DNA of 64,000 bases from Luzula sylvatica. Lineage: Eukaryota > Streptophyta > Magnoliopsida > Poales > Juncaceae. The notes under the pieces are model-generated. The model searched no databases, was not told the DNA's origin, and saw only the letters and a program-made list of their open reading frames with translations. The DNA is taken from NCBI GenBank assembly GCA_946800325.1, contig OX326956.1:12689167-12753166 (forward strand), in the 5' to 3' direction. The first letter of the stretch is position 1; every line of letters starts with the position of its first letter. The translations under genes and the position numbers were made by a program. Below, piece after piece: positions 23,960-37,067 of the stretch.

Positions 23960-24302
23960 CTTTCTCTCTCACCTTCGAAACTGGTGCGAGGAATTGGCGC
24001 TAAGATGGCATCAGCGGGACCTGTTACCCTCCCATCCCACACCCGCATCAGTGGGACCCAACTCCGACTCATCCCAGACCCTGCAGGAAAAACAAATGAA
24101 CAAAAAAAAGAGTAAAAAAATAAGACAAAAAAATGACTTAACAAAACTAATAATCTGAAATAGAAAAGGGTAAAAAAGTAAATTTGCAAACCTTCGAAAC
24201 TGGTGCGAGGAATTGGCGCTACGCTGGCATCTGCGGAACCCGCCTCGATACCGTACCAGTCCCGCATCAGGGGGACCTGTCTCCAGCCCATCCCAGACCC
24301 TC
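23960..24302 (-). repeat. Duplicated exon-like unit
   Basis: Two copies (about 23960-24085 and 24189-24302) share CTTCGAAACTGGTGCGAGGA and ATCCCAGACCCT. On the minus strand both read an open peptide ending APIPRTSFEG, and both are followed at once by GT (GTTTGC, GTGAGA), as at a splice donor. The family is not recognised. They could be exons of an unknown or captured gene, or a GC-rich repeat. Confidence 0.45.
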
Positions 24303-24921
24303 ATTGGTGAGACTCGTCCCCACCCCGTCCTAGACCCGCGTGCCCGTCACTGCCCCGCCTCCAGCCTGGAACCAGCGATGTCGTGGCTCTTCTCACGGAT
24401 TTCTCGCCAAACACCGTCGCCCTACTGTCGCCGCTAGGTCATCCTGGACAACCTTCCGTCACGTTCTGGCCGCTGGGTTTCAACGCTAGGGTTTTCCGAC
24501 GCTCCATTTTTTGTTTTCTTTTTTTTCTCTTTTTTCTGGGTTGGGTCGTGGAAATGGGAGAAAAAAAAAGTGGGTGGGAATTTATTTACGATGAACATTA
24601 ACATATGAACAGTACATATGCACAGTAACATGCGACGTGGCCGAATGCTGGAAGGGCAAAATGTTCTGCATTATATCTATTTAAAGATTTCAAATACTTA
24701 TGTCCCAGAAATCACGTTCACGTTTAAGACTATCGAGCCGTCCATCCGAATACATCTCAACAAAACTCTCTCCCCACTCTCATTCCGCCCTTCATAGGGT
24801 TTCTCTCATGGTTCATTGACTCGGCCGATTTGGGTCGGACTCGGTCTTGTCCGAGTCGAGTTTTGGCCGAGTATATCTCTGGCGAGTCTCCGATCATTTA
24901 TTTATTTGTTTATCTTAAGAT

Positions 24922-25600
24922 TAGGACTGCAAACGAGTTGAGTTCGAGCGATCCGTGCCAAGCTCAAGCTCAAGCTCAGCTAGGAACTTACTCAAGCTGG
25001 GTCGGCTCGTTTAGAATTATGATTCGAGCTAAAAAATCAAGCTCAAGCTCGGCTCGTTCTAATTCGAGCTAACTCGGCTCGGCTCAACAGTAGCTCAATT
25101 AAAAAAATAACTTGAATGTTAATTAATTTTTTTTTAACAATTGCGAATAAACAAAAAATATTCTCAATACCAAAATATCTTAAAACATAACAATAATAAA
25201 TCAAACATACAATACAAAATACAAAATAATAGGACTTCGACTTGGAATTATTAATTTGTTTTCCTTAGTTAATTTTTTTTTTCTTTTTAGGACTTGAGTT
25301 ATAACCCGACTTGGAATTATTAAGGAGATAAAAATTTTCTTTATAATTTTTTCTAATTATAATAATATATATAATATGAATCAATTATGATACAAAAATT
25401 TAATTTTTTAAATCGAACTCAAATTCTTTTCGAGCTTAAAACGAACGAGCTGAGTCTGGCTCAACCTCGGTTCGATAAGCGTTCAAGCTAGCTCGGCTCG
25501 GCTCGATTAATTTCGAGTTAATATCGAGCGAGCTATTATCGAACTATTCTCGAATCGAGCTCGAGCGAGTCACGAGTCACGAACTAAAGTTGTAGCCCTA
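24922..25600. mobile_element. hAT-like non-autonomous element, 679 bp
   Basis: The tips are TAGGACTGCAAACGAG and, inverted, TAGGGCTACAACT. The flanks are CTTAAGAT (24914-24921) and TTTAAGAT (25601-25608), 7 of 8 identical. Both ends are dense in AGCTCGGCTCG/CAAGCTCAAGCTC words. There is no transposase frame. Confidence 0.8.
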
Positions 25601-26116
25601 TTTAAGATAATGTATCTTGGTTTTCTCTTGCATAGACCAGTAAGACTCGGGCCCGGGTCGCAAAAATGTAGATCAGGTTGATCTTGATTTTATCTTGTAT
25701 CTTGAGAAAGTAAATAAAAAGTTTTTGTAACAACGGGGATATGAGTTTCAAAGCCAGACAGTGAGATGCAAGACTTATCGGATTATTTGTAAAATTTAGT
25801 TTATAACTTTTGGTCTTTTGCAAAGATGATCCTTTCGGAGATCCAAATTTAGAACTTAGATCGTAGTAGATTTTTACCTGGATTGATGAGAGAAAATAAT
25901 TAACCAATCTCGACATTACCATTCATGTTACTCGCTTTTTAAAAAAAAAAAAAATGCTCTTTCTTTCAAATTATTATTATTTTCATCAACATTTATTTTT
26001 TTTAAAATCAACATATCCTCGATGCATTCCACTGATTTTGTGTGAAATATGCTCAATTAATTTAATTCTTAATTATTTATTTCAGGCTTATTTGAAGGTT
26101 TCGGATGTATTTTTTT

Positions 26117-26826
26117 GGTGATTTACGTATTTATCTTTTATTAAACTTAAAATTACATATTTATCCTTCTTAAAATTAAAATATCATATTTATCCTTTTA
26201 TAAATCTAAAATATCATATTTGTCCAAAAATAAAAACCATCTAATTTCTCTGTCAAAATTGATAGTCAACATTTAAAATTACTATTTTGTCATTTGCATA
26301 TTTGTCCTTCTAAAATTCCAAAACATCAGATTTACCCCTTTAGAAATAAAATATCATATTTATTCTCTCAATAATAAAAATAACATACTTATCCTTACTC
26401 GACAAGAAGAAATCATGCCATACAATTTAATAATATTTTAGTTATGATTATATTTTTGCAATAAAATTATATTTTTTACATTTTTGTTTTTGTCATTTGA
26501 GATAGAAATAATGATTATCTTTTGAAATTTTATTCATGTATTTTTGTGTTTATATTGTTATCGATGGAATTACATTGTTATATTCATTGGGTAAATATTA
26601 TATGATTATTTTTAAAAAGGTAAATATGATATTTTGGATTTTTAGAAGGATAAATATGTAAAGGGTAAAATAGCTGACAGTTAATTTTGACGGGGAAATT
26701 GGATGATTTTTAATTTTTGGATAAATATGGCATTTTATATTTATAAAAGAATAAATTTGATATTTTAATTTTAAAAAAGTAAATATGTAATTTTAAGCTT
26801 AAGCGAGAATAAATATGTAAATCCCC
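26117..26826. mobile_element. Element with long terminal inverted repeats (Mutator-like)
   Basis: The arms match for well over 70 bp, beginning GGTGATTTACGTATTTATC and, inverted, GGGGATTTACATATTTATT. They contain repeated ATATCATATTTATCC words. Non-coding. A clear target duplication was not found. Fragments of the family lie at 21530-21890 and 59815-60390. Confidence 0.65.
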
Positions 26827-26952
26827 TTATTTTGTTTTGGTCTTGTATGGATCTTTACTTATAAAATTTGTACTTCTGTACACATTTCTACTTTAAGGAC
26901 ATTGTAAGAGTTATTTCCACATTTTCATGGTAAATTAGTCTTTCTTAATGGG

Positions 26953-28138
26953 CATGTTTGATTTGAGGGATTAGATGGGATAAGATTTTGAAATCCGGGA
27001 TAAGCCTAAAATATGTTGTTTGATTTGAGGAATTAGATGGGATAAGATTTTGAAATCCGGGATAACGTACTCCCACTTCAAAAATGGTATTTCATCTCTT
27101 ATCCATGAATTACTTATTCTAGCCAATTTACATTATATTTATGAATAATAATTATATTATATTTATATTATGTTATATTATACAATAATAATATTATATA
27201 CTATCATATAATGTAATATAAGATAATAAAATTTACAACAATATATAATATAAAATAATATGATATAAAAATATAATATAATATAATATAATATAACATA
27301 AAACATTATAATATAATATTATATAATATAATATAGTATATTATAATATATTTAACATAATTTAAAACATTATAATATAATATAATATAAAATAATATAA
27401 TATATATAAATATAAAACAGTATAATATAAAATTATATAATATCATATCATATAGCATAAAATAATATAATATTATCTAAAGCAATAGAATATAGAATAT
27501 AAAAAATATATAATAGAATAGAATATTATATAATATAATAGAATATCATATAATATCATATTAAATTAATATCATATCGCATAATCATATAATATAATAT
27601 AATATAATATAATATAATATATAATATAATATAATATGATATGATATGATATGATATGATATAATATAATACAGTATAATATAAAATAATATAATATATA
27701 TAAATATAAAACAGTATAATATAAAATTATATAATATAATATCATATAACATAATATAATACAATATAAAAAATAGAATATTAAATAATATTATTTAAAG
27801 CAATAGAATATAGAATATAAAACAATAGAATATAATAGAATATCATATAATATCATATCGCATAATCATATAATATAATATGATATAATATAATACAGTA
27901 TAATATAATATAATATAAAATAATATAATATATAATAATATATTATAATATAATATAATAAGGGATTAAATATTAAAATATTAAAATCCTGTATTTTGCA
28001 CCAAGAATCAAACAAAGGATTTCATATATATGATTTCAAAATACAACAAATCAAACAACTCACATGGATTACCAAATACATGGATAGTGAAATGTATTTC
28101 ACTATCTATGTATATCACAATCCCTCAAATCAAACATG
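26953..28138. mobile_element. TIR element swollen by an ATAAT/AATAT satellite
   Basis: The ends CATGTTTGATTTGAGGGATT (left) and its inverse at 28116-28138 bracket the unit. The left end holds a tandem duplication of about 60 bp (26956 and 27016). Between 27120 and 27965 lies a degenerate TATAATA-type repeat of about 850 bp. There are no genes. Confidence 0.65.
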
Positions 28139-28398
28139 GATAGTGAAATACATGGATAGTGAAATATATGTAAAACTTCAAATGTAATTCAAACGATATA
28201 GACATCGAAATTTCAATTTCAAATGTAATTCACAAAATTCCAGTCGCACCATGATTTCATAAAACATAATAAACTTGCAATTTCATATATAATAACTATA
28301 TAAGGGTCTGTTTGGTTTTTAATGATGAAATCAAACTAATGATTGATTTATTCGAATAGCACACAAATCATAATTATAAACATATACTTACATAAATT

Positions 28399-29105
28399 TA
28401 GAATGTCAATAGATCGGGTTCGGATCGGATATAGGCCCATCCATATTCTTACCCATCTTAATCGGATAATATCCGTATCTGACCCGTCAACAAAACGAAT
28501 AATTTTATCCGCTCCGTTTAGTACCCGCGAGTTTTCGAATTACCCACGAAAATTTTTACCCACCCCTAAACATATATAAAAACATTAAAATATACTAACG
28601 GAAACTATATTTTTTCAAATTAAAATAACATAATAATATCACAAAATGAACAACAAAATATTTTTAAGCATAAAATACGAACCGTGAAATAACAGAGATT
28701 AGATAATCAAACTAAAATTGGTAGAAACATGAAATAACTGTAAAAATAAAAAATATAAACATAAATCTAGGAAATTATTTTTGGTTTTATTTACTAAAAA
28801 AATACAAAAATAAGTTGTATAATAAATAAACAGTAGAAAAAATAAATTACAAACAATAAAAAATCAACAAAAAATAATAAAAAATATGAAATTATTAATA
28901 TAACTACAACTATTAAGTATCGGGTTCGAATCGGGTATATCCACGAGTTGAATACGACCTCACCCATACCGAATCCGTATCCGAGTCGGGTATTTTTTAA
29001 TCAGGTAATACCTGACCAGTAGGTAGGCTTAATCAAGTATTATCCGATCCGTCTGGATCGGGTACCCATCTGACACGGGTATTAGTCAATTCATTGACAT
29101 CCCTA
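28399..29105. mobile_element. hAT-like non-autonomous element, 707 bp
   Basis: The tips are TAGAATGTCAATAGATCGGG and CATTGACATCCCTA, with the exact 8-bp duplication CATAAATT (28391-28398 and 29106-29113). Subterminal CGGGT/TATCCG words are dense. It is related to the element at 18997-19902. Confidence 0.92.
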
Positions 29106-29262
29106 CATAAATTTATTTAATGTTTTAATTAACATACATCTTTTAATTTTGCTGAATATTCTAAAATTCATGATATTTTCAGATTTTGAAGGTTACACAT
29201 ACAATTTGATCATTTTAAAATTCTACATGTTATTCAATAATTAGGTTAGCAAGAAGGGAAGG

Positions 29263-29265
<3 letters not shown>

Positions 29266-29320
<55 letters not shown>
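29266..29320. repeat. (GA)n microsatellite
   Basis: An uninterrupted AG repeat of about 55 bp, then AAAGAGAGACAGAGACAGAG. Confidence 0.97.
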
Positions 29321-29329
<9 letters not shown>

Positions 29330-29415
29330 CAGAGACAGAGTTGCAGGCTATTTTCCCAGGACAAATGGGCGTCTCAAAAAAATCACAACAGGGGAAGGAT
29401 AGTGGAAAATACAAA

Positions 29416-31301
29416 GCCCCCGTTTGGATGAGGGATAAGGTGAGGATAACTTAACTCATCCCTCTATTCCTTGCCAAACATACAAGATGTAAAGAGGTAT
29501 AAGATGGGATAGGGATAAAAATTAGGAATAAGGTTATCACCACAAAAAGTGGTGATAAGGTTATATACTTCATCTATCCCTCAAATTTTTGACCAAACTA
29601 CCCTCACACATATGATTATTATAATAATATTAATATAATATAATATAATATATTATAATATAACATAACATAACATAATACAATATAATATAGTATAATA
29701 TAATATAATATAATATAATACAATACATTATAATATAATACAATACCATACGTTTTAGTACAATACAATATGTTATAATATAATATAATATAATACAATA
29801 TAATTTAATTTAATATAATACATTATAATATAATATAACATAATATAATATAATACAATATAATATAATATAATATAATATAAGATAATACATTATATTA
29901 TAATATCATATCATATCATATTATTTAATATAATTTAATACATTATATAATATTATAATATAATATATATTATAATATAATATACTATAATTAAATATAA
30001 TTTATTATATTATAACATAAGATAACATAATATAACATAATATAATATAATAGCATATATTATAATATAATATAATATAGTATATTATAATATAATATAA
30101 TATAATACAATAATACAATTATAATTTAATATAATTTAATATTATATAATATTATATAATATAATGTAATATAATATAATATAATATAATATAAGATAAC
30201 CCAATAATAATATAATATAATATAATATAATATAATATAATATAATATAATATAATATGTTATAATATAATATATAATATGTTATAATATATAATATATA
30301 TAATATATTATAATATAATATAACATAATATAATATAATATATTTTAATATAATATAATATATGATAATAATTATATTATAATAAAATATAATATAATTT
30401 AATACATTATATTATATTATAATATAATATAATATAACATAATACATTATAATATAATATACCATAATATAATATAATACATTATATTATAATATAATAT
30501 ATAATATATAATATATTTATGTTATAATATAATATAATATAATATAATACAGTTATAATTTTATATAATTTATTATTATACAATATTATATAATATAATG
30601 TAATATAATATAATATAATATAAGATAACCTAATAATCGTACAATATAATATAATATAATATAATATGATGGATAATATAATATACTATATAATACAATA
30701 TAATATAATATAATATAATATAATATATTATAATATAATAAAATATAATTTAATACATTATTTTATAATATAATATATTATAATATAACATAATACATTA
30801 TAATATAATATACTATAATATAATATAATACATTATATTATAATATAGCATATTGTAACATAATATGATATAATATAATATAATATAATATAATATAATA
30901 TAATACAATACATTATAATATAATATAATATAATATAATGTAATATAATACATTATAATCTGATACTTTGTAATATAAAATAAAATAATATAACATAATA
31001 TAATACAATCATAATTTAATATAATTTAATAGTATATAATATTATACAATATAATGTAATATAATATGATATAATATAACCTAATAATATTATAATATAT
31101 TTTTTTAACATATTAATTTGAAATTGATAAGAAAAAGGGTATTTTGGTCATTTCAAAATATTATATTTTAATATCAATACTATCCCAAAATTTATCCACA
31201 CAACCTTACCAAACACCATTCCAAAATTTAGGGATAAATAGGAATAACTCGTTATCCCTCAAATAATTTATACCCACCTTATCCTCTTTCCAAACGGAGC
31301 C
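29416..31301. mobile_element. TIR element with a 1.5-kb AATAT satellite core
   Basis: The ends are GCCCCCGTTTGGATGAGGGA and, inverted, GGCTCCGTTTGGAAAGAGGA, followed by GATAAGGTG on both sides, next to AAA. 29625-31090 is a long degenerate TATAATA/ATAAT repeat with short inverted units. The true ends show that a small MITE has been stretched by satellite growth. There are no genes. Confidence 0.65.
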
Positions 31302-31313
31302 AAAGGGTACAAC

Positions 31314-31666
31314 TAGGGGTGTAAACGGTTCGGATAGTGGTTATACCAGATTTGTATTCTTTCTATCGAATACGGATATTCAGATACGGAACAGTCTGGA
31401 TCCAGATACGGTTCGGATATTAATCGGATACGGATACGATTCGGATATTGTCGGATACGGATACGGATCATATTCGGATATTAAAACGGATACTATGATG
31501 TGATATTATAATATTATTTTTAAAGCTAGCATTAATTATTTTTAATTACAAAATTTGTTTTTAATTTGAATTTTAGCATCCAAATTCATAATATGTTTTT
31601 TCAATTTTCAATATATTTTTAAACTATATTTTATGGATACGAATATCGTATCCGATATGATACGTT

Positions 31667-31711
<45 letters not shown>

Positions 31712-32666
31712 ATTGACAATAATTTTTATTAAATAGTTATATTTAATTTATGATAATTTAAACATATTGATAAAAAATCATTGCAAAAGATATAAGAGTC
31801 AATATAATATATATATAATTGTTCGTTACACGTGTATGTACAAAAAGATACGTGAGCTTTCAGCCGAAAAGAACACAAAAATCAATACCTATCTATTACA
31901 CAATTTAATAAATGAAAACAACATACATAGCCAACTAGAGTTAGCCTAGTTGGTCACAGCTCTTGGCTAGGGAGCGAGAGGTGTGGGGTTCGATTCCCGG
32001 CGGGGATACTGGATTATAGATTAAATGTTAAATGAGTGAATAGAGTGTGTGGCCTACGGGTTTGTAATAAAATAAATAAATAAAAAAAAAAGGAGATTGT
32101 GTTTGGAAGGGGGACTTTGAGCCCTCTCCGAATTTACTCAAAAAAAAAACAACATACATAAACAGAGGCCCATGAGCTTTCAGCCGTAAAGAAAAAAAAA
32201 AGAAATATTGTGGGATTTGGATTCGTGAGCTCGTGAACGGTACAGACATGAAACATTTTCATAGTCCCACAAGTACGAATGAATAAACTTAGAATCCATC
32301 CTCCTTATAAACTGGTCCCGTCTCTCCATCATTATAGTCACTCGGACTAGGATGTGGTTTTATTGGGCAATATTCATGGGTTCCGTATCAAGGCGTGTCT
32401 TGACCGTATCCAAAAAAATTATATTATTAAATAAACGTTGGGTGTTATTACAAAAACGGATACCCGTTTTCACTTAAAATCTTGATCCGGATAATATCCG
32501 GATTTGTATCCGGATCCGACTGATATATAATGTCCTGGATTCGGTTCCAGATTCGAAAAAATGGATCTGCGTCGGATCCGATCAGATCCGGATATTTTTA
32601 TTCGGATTTGGACAATTTTTCGGATACGGGTCGGTTCGGATAATATCCGAACCGTTTACATCCCTT
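31314..32666. mobile_element. hAT-like element containing a SINE
   Basis: The tips are TAGGGGTGTAAACGGTTCGG and CCGAACCGTTTACATCCCTT, with the exact 8-bp duplication GGTACAAC (31306-31313 and 32667-32674). Subterminal GGATACGG/CGGATATT words are dense. The interior holds a TG/TA microsatellite (about 31668-31706) and the SINE at 31930. Confidence 0.92.
31930..32145 (+). mobile_element. tRNA-derived SINE
   Basis: The 216-bp unit has an A-box-like TAGCCTAGTTGG (31942-31953) and a B box GGTTCGATTCC (31987-31997), an RNA polymerase III promoter, and it ends in an A tract. The 15-bp duplication AAAACAACATACATA flanks it exactly (31915-31929 and 32146-32160), as expected for LINE-driven retroposition. 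The head is too diverged to be a tRNA gene. Confidence 0.88.
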
Positions 32667-33799
32667 GGTACAACCCATCAAAAACCTTCATTACACACCG
32701 TACAAACAACACAAACTGTACAAGAAGCCATACACTTACCATAAAACTCTCTTTGTTTCTATGTGTATATACCCTTCTTCTTTTTCTTTCTAAAACTCTC
32801 TCTTTCTTTTCTTTTTTTCGGTGTATTGATCTGTTTCTTTTTTGTATGCCCTCTCTTTCTATTATGATTGATCAATGCATGCTAAGTCCTATTCATAGCT
32901 GCTATTCAACGGATCTAGTAGAGGATATGTCTCTTGCACATTATACAAAGTCGGCATCTTCGTCCATATGGTACTTCATCCTTAAAAATTAGATTTAATT
33001 ATTCAATTCTTATTCACTAAGGAAAATAAATTAACATTTCAGCATAACATCTACGAATATGACAACACAACTCGCGGTTGAGACGAGAGATATAATATGT
33101 CATTCGACCACACAAAAGAGTTTCATTGCTATTCCATTCTTTGAAGTTTTGAACCAATCACATCATCATGTATATATCTTATTATAGATGATGTATGAGA
33201 ATATTGTGAATTTGGTTTTATATTGTTTCGTGCCAATTATAACATAAAATTTTAGTTTATAATGCGATTAACAATTTTTTGTAAGAAAACGTCTAAACTG
33301 TTATAAAATTTGGTGTATTTGGTTCAAAGGGTCTAACATTTAACATTTTTCTTCTTCAGAAAATAAAATTCTTATATAAGTTTTAACCGGTCTAATTAAT
33401 AATAACTATGCATACGAATATCATGTCTAACAACGTTGTAACCGGTTTAAGATTTACCAATCGGTTTTTAAAACCAGTGCTACAAGCTTTACCACGCATG
33501 CTTGAACATCGGATTCAAAACTGACATAGGACGAGTTTTAGACTGATTTTAACTGGGTCTCTACAAGCATTTCAATCCGATGCTAGGAGCGGTCTTTCTA
33601 GAAGTGACATTAATTTTAACTTAGACAACTCTTTTAGCATTTTAGATGATAAAGATTGAAACTCATTGTTCCTCTTTTTGGTGTAAAAAACAATTGGTAC
33701 TCTTAAACAAGCTAGCATAAAGAGGGAAGAAATACATAAACTGATGAGGATGAAAAATTCAACACAAATAAATAGGATTTGTTACAATGCTGTAGCAAT

Positions 33800-34388
33800 C
33801 TATGTTGCACGGATACGGATACGGATAGCGTATCCAATACGGGTAGCGTATCCGATACGATACGGATACGGCGATACGGCAAATTTCAAAAAATCACGAA
33901 TACGGATACGGCTATATAATTATTAGTTTAATATATTTATATTATATATAAGTAATAAATAAGTAATAAACTAAATAATAAAGTAATAATAATTTTAAAT
34001 TAAATATCATGACAATAAATAATGTCAACCAAACAATACAAACATCATAAAACTATCATAAACTTGTTCTAGAAATATTTTAGAACTAATCTAGAAGTAT
34101 CCTAGAAGTATCCTATATAATTTATTTAAAAATATTATGGGCCAAAATATATAATGGGCCGAAGTATCCTAAATGGAGTATCCCAGCCGTATCCTGGACG
34201 TATCCCCAGCCGTATCCTGCCGTATCATGCCGTATCCCCGCCGTATCCGAAAAAAATAAATATTAAAATATTCGGATACGCCACGTGACGTATCCGATAC
34301 GTATCCGAGCCGTATCGCATCCGTATCCGTATCGGATACGCGTATCCTCAGGATACTTCTGCATTTTTGAAGTATCCGCGTAACATAG
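33800..34388. mobile_element. hAT-like non-autonomous element, 589 bp
   Basis: The tips are CTATGTTGCACGGATAC and, inverted, CTATGTTACGCGGATAC, with the exact 8-bp duplication GTAGCAAT (33792-33799 and 34389-34396). Subterminal CGTATCC/GGATACG repeats are dense. It has a different tip from the TAGGG group. Confidence 0.92.
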
Positions 34389-34615
34389 GTAGCAATACAT
34401 CAAAATAGAATAGTACCTTAATAAAATAAAATAAGAATATTTTTTCATCAATATATCCTGAGGATAGGTCATGGAGTCAATACATCAGTGAATAAAAAAA
34501 AATAAAAAAAAAATAAGAACAACAAACGACACCAATCAGAATTGAAAACATTTTAATCTCGCTGAAGCACTTCAAATGCTTGTGATACACATTGACCTTT
34601 AACATATCGAGAGAT

Positions 34616-35233
34616 TCACATTAGCAAGGGGAAGAGAAATATGAATAGAAGACCATATACATAATAAATATATGAGAAACCCCCGTCATCAGGATATAGA
34701 GAGTATTTCTTCAAATTAGTAGTGGCAATGGTCATTAGAAACTCTATCACAGTTGGTAAAAGAATGATTACCAAGATAAGTATGCTGATCCCCTTGATAA
34801 CCGGAGCCAACATCAAGTAGAGACCTAATCCGAATGCTAAAATCATACATTTCAGTGCTATAGAGAAAAGAATCAACGGGACTGTGATAAATCCATCGTT
34901 ATCAGCATCCGAAGTTAAACCACCATATACTATTGAGGCTACAGACGAAGCGGATAGAATAAATGCAAAGGTGTCTGCTAAGATAAATGCTTTGAAAAGA
35001 TATTCCTGCGCTAGCAGTGGAGAGCCATTTGAATCATAACCTCCCGGTAGTGTGAATGCCACGGCAAATGCTATTGTTGTGATAAGTACAGCACCTAATC
35101 CTATTAATTGGAGTTTAACCATCACACTATTTGTATCTTCTCCACCACGAATTTGCAATACCCCTTTGAACCAAGAGGAAGTAAAGACTGCGCCATGTTT
35201 GCTAACGTATTGCTGAATCTGTTCTTTCGTTGC
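34616..35233 (-). CDS. PGG-domain membrane exon of an ankyrin-repeat protein (last exon)
   Basis: Reading minus from the splice acceptor TCTCATAG at 35234, the exon encodes 205 aa and a stop. After a polar start (ATKEQIQQYVSKHG) comes the PGG domain, with ITTIAFAVAFTLPGGYDSNG and then four strongly hydrophobic segments (roughly residues 37-56, 73-97, 110-135 and 139-160), plus a hydrophobic tail. PGG domains end plant ankyrin-transmembrane proteins of the ACD6/ITN1 kind, which act at the plasma membrane or ER in defence and stress signalling. The exon starts in phase 0. The only ankyrin exon in the window is at 58963-59699, and it ends in phase 0. There is no stop or frameshift in the exon. 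Confidence 0.85.
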   Translation of the reverse strand, partial: ATKEQIQQYVSKHGAVFTSSWFKGVLQIRGGEDTNSVMVKLQLIGLGAVLITTIAFAVAFTLPGGYDSNGSPLLAQEYLFKAFILADTFAFILSASSVASIVYGGLTSDADNDGFITVPLILFSIALKCMILAFGLGLYLMLAPVIKGISILILVIILLPTVIEFLMTIATTNLKKYSLYPDDGGFSYIYYVYGLLFIFLFPLLM

Positions 35234-35647
35234 CTATGAGATAAAGAACAAGCAGGTTACATAATTAACCAAACAAATTATCAACGCAAAAAGACAAAAC
35301 TAAGTATTTTACTTTCAAAATCAGCACGTTACATCAAACGCATGTTAAAACCTCAAAAAAAAAAATATAACTGGAAGATATTTTTGTGGCTGAATCCTCT
35401 TTATGTTTACGAGATTTACATCAAACACATGAGATTAGATTTTTGGTAAAGGACAGGGAAAATATGCTTGGCCTCCGAAACTCATCCCAAATTTATTGAC
35501 GAGGTGACAATTTTTTTTTAATTAGATTGATTAGCTTCTCTAATTGATTCTATAGATATTAAGAAAAAAATGTAAAAAAAAAAAACTTTAACGTCACTGA
35601 TAATTTCTTTGGATGGGGAGGTCTCTCGAGTCCTCTCCAAAATTCAT

Positions 35648-35648
<1 letters not shown>

Positions 35649-35695
<47 letters not shown>

Positions 35696-35819
35696 CGGGA
35701 AATTTTATAATAGATTCATTTTTTTATGATAACAAAAGAATATTTTGAATATTTGTCAACAAATAATTTGTTTTTGTAAGATTCAAGTGTATATTTATTT
35801 TTTAATACTATGTAAAATA

Positions 35820-35864
<45 letters not shown>
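35649..35864. repeat. Two (TA)n microsatellites
   Basis: TA tracts lie at about 35649-35692 and 35822-35864. Further TA tracts lie at about 37033-37064 and 38073-38114. They border the two elements below. Confidence 0.95.
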
Positions 35865-35867
<3 letters not shown>

Positions 35868-36833
35868 GGGGTCGGTTCCGTTGAGTTCTTATTTTACGCT
35901 CTTATTTCGAGTCCAAATATAGACCGTTAATCAAAATTTGATAAGGGGACCAGATTTGATCTTAAAAGAATTATCTGCCAATACTTACTAAAAAATCTGC
36001 CCAACCCGAAATGTTTGCCTTGTTTCCATTGATGTCTTTCTCCCTCGGGTATCTCTTTCTTCGCCAGGATGAACTCCTCTCACGCCAGGGCTCTCTCTCT
36101 TACACTCATGATATATCTCTCGCATCACCATGCCCCTCTCTCTCTCTCTCAAGGACGTTTTTTCAATCTAACCCTTGCAAAACGAATTTTACTCAGGGCT
36201 GCATATAGGTTGTGCATATGTGAAATTTAATTTCGTGGCAAGTTAATGTAATTAATTCATTTCTTTGGGGGGAACAAATGTAAAATTGAATTTTCTGGTA
36301 ATTTTCTGCTATTAATTCAACTTTCTAAAAAACGTTTTTCATTTGTTTCAATTTTGTGTAAAGAAAGATGTAATGCTTTGTTTCTAAACTTGCTGATTTA
36401 GTCGAAGAATAAGCACAGAAAGATTATCATCCTCTTGCAATATATTGAAAAATCTAATTTGGCTCAACTGATTTCTTCCGCTAAGATTTATATGATAAGA
36501 TGAAATTAATTTAACTATCTATCAACATTTTAATTGAGTAGAAGTATCTAGATTATGAAAAGATGAAAACTTCGGCCAACCATGTCCCATGAAGTACACA
36601 GAGGATAAAATCAACGAAAATAAGACTAAATATATTAAATTGTGGCTCAATTGAATGCTAATTCCTAAATCTAATACAATTGATAACCCCTCATTGCAAC
36701 TATAAAACAAATTACGAAACATGCTTCTGACTACTTCGTTTCTGGAGCATTGATTTTTTATTTTAGTTATTTGGAAGTAACAAATCGGTTTCGGGTATTA
36801 ATGGAGAAAGTCATGGTTAAAAAAAAACAAGAC

Positions 36834-36872
<39 letters not shown>

Positions 36873-37029
36873 CATTGAAATAGGTCAGGGTTTTAGGGTT
36901 TGGGCAGGGGCAAGAGGTATGGGCAGCGTGTTATTAAAAAGGAAATCTGGTCCACACATCAAATTTTGATTAACGATCTAGATTTGGACTCGAAATAAGG
37001 ACTCGAAATAAGATCTCAACGGAACCGGC

Positions 37030-37032
<3 letters not shown>
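35868..37032. mobile_element. Micron-like element flanked by (TA)n, first copy
   Basis: The ends are GGGGTCGGTTCCGTTGAG and, inverted, GGGGCCGGTTCCGTTGAG, and the arms match for about 90 bp (both include TTATTTCGAGTCC and GTTAATCAAAATTTGAT). (TA)n flanks both sides. The interior is non-coding, with a GA repeat at 36838-36869. Rice Micron elements also sit within TA repeats. Confidence 0.75.

Positions 37033-37064
<32 letters not shown>

Positions 37065-37067
<3 letters not shown>

Noticed and set aside
31930..32010. tRNA gene
   Set aside because: A and B boxes are present but there is no cloverleaf, and an A tract with a 15-bp TSD marks it as a SINE.
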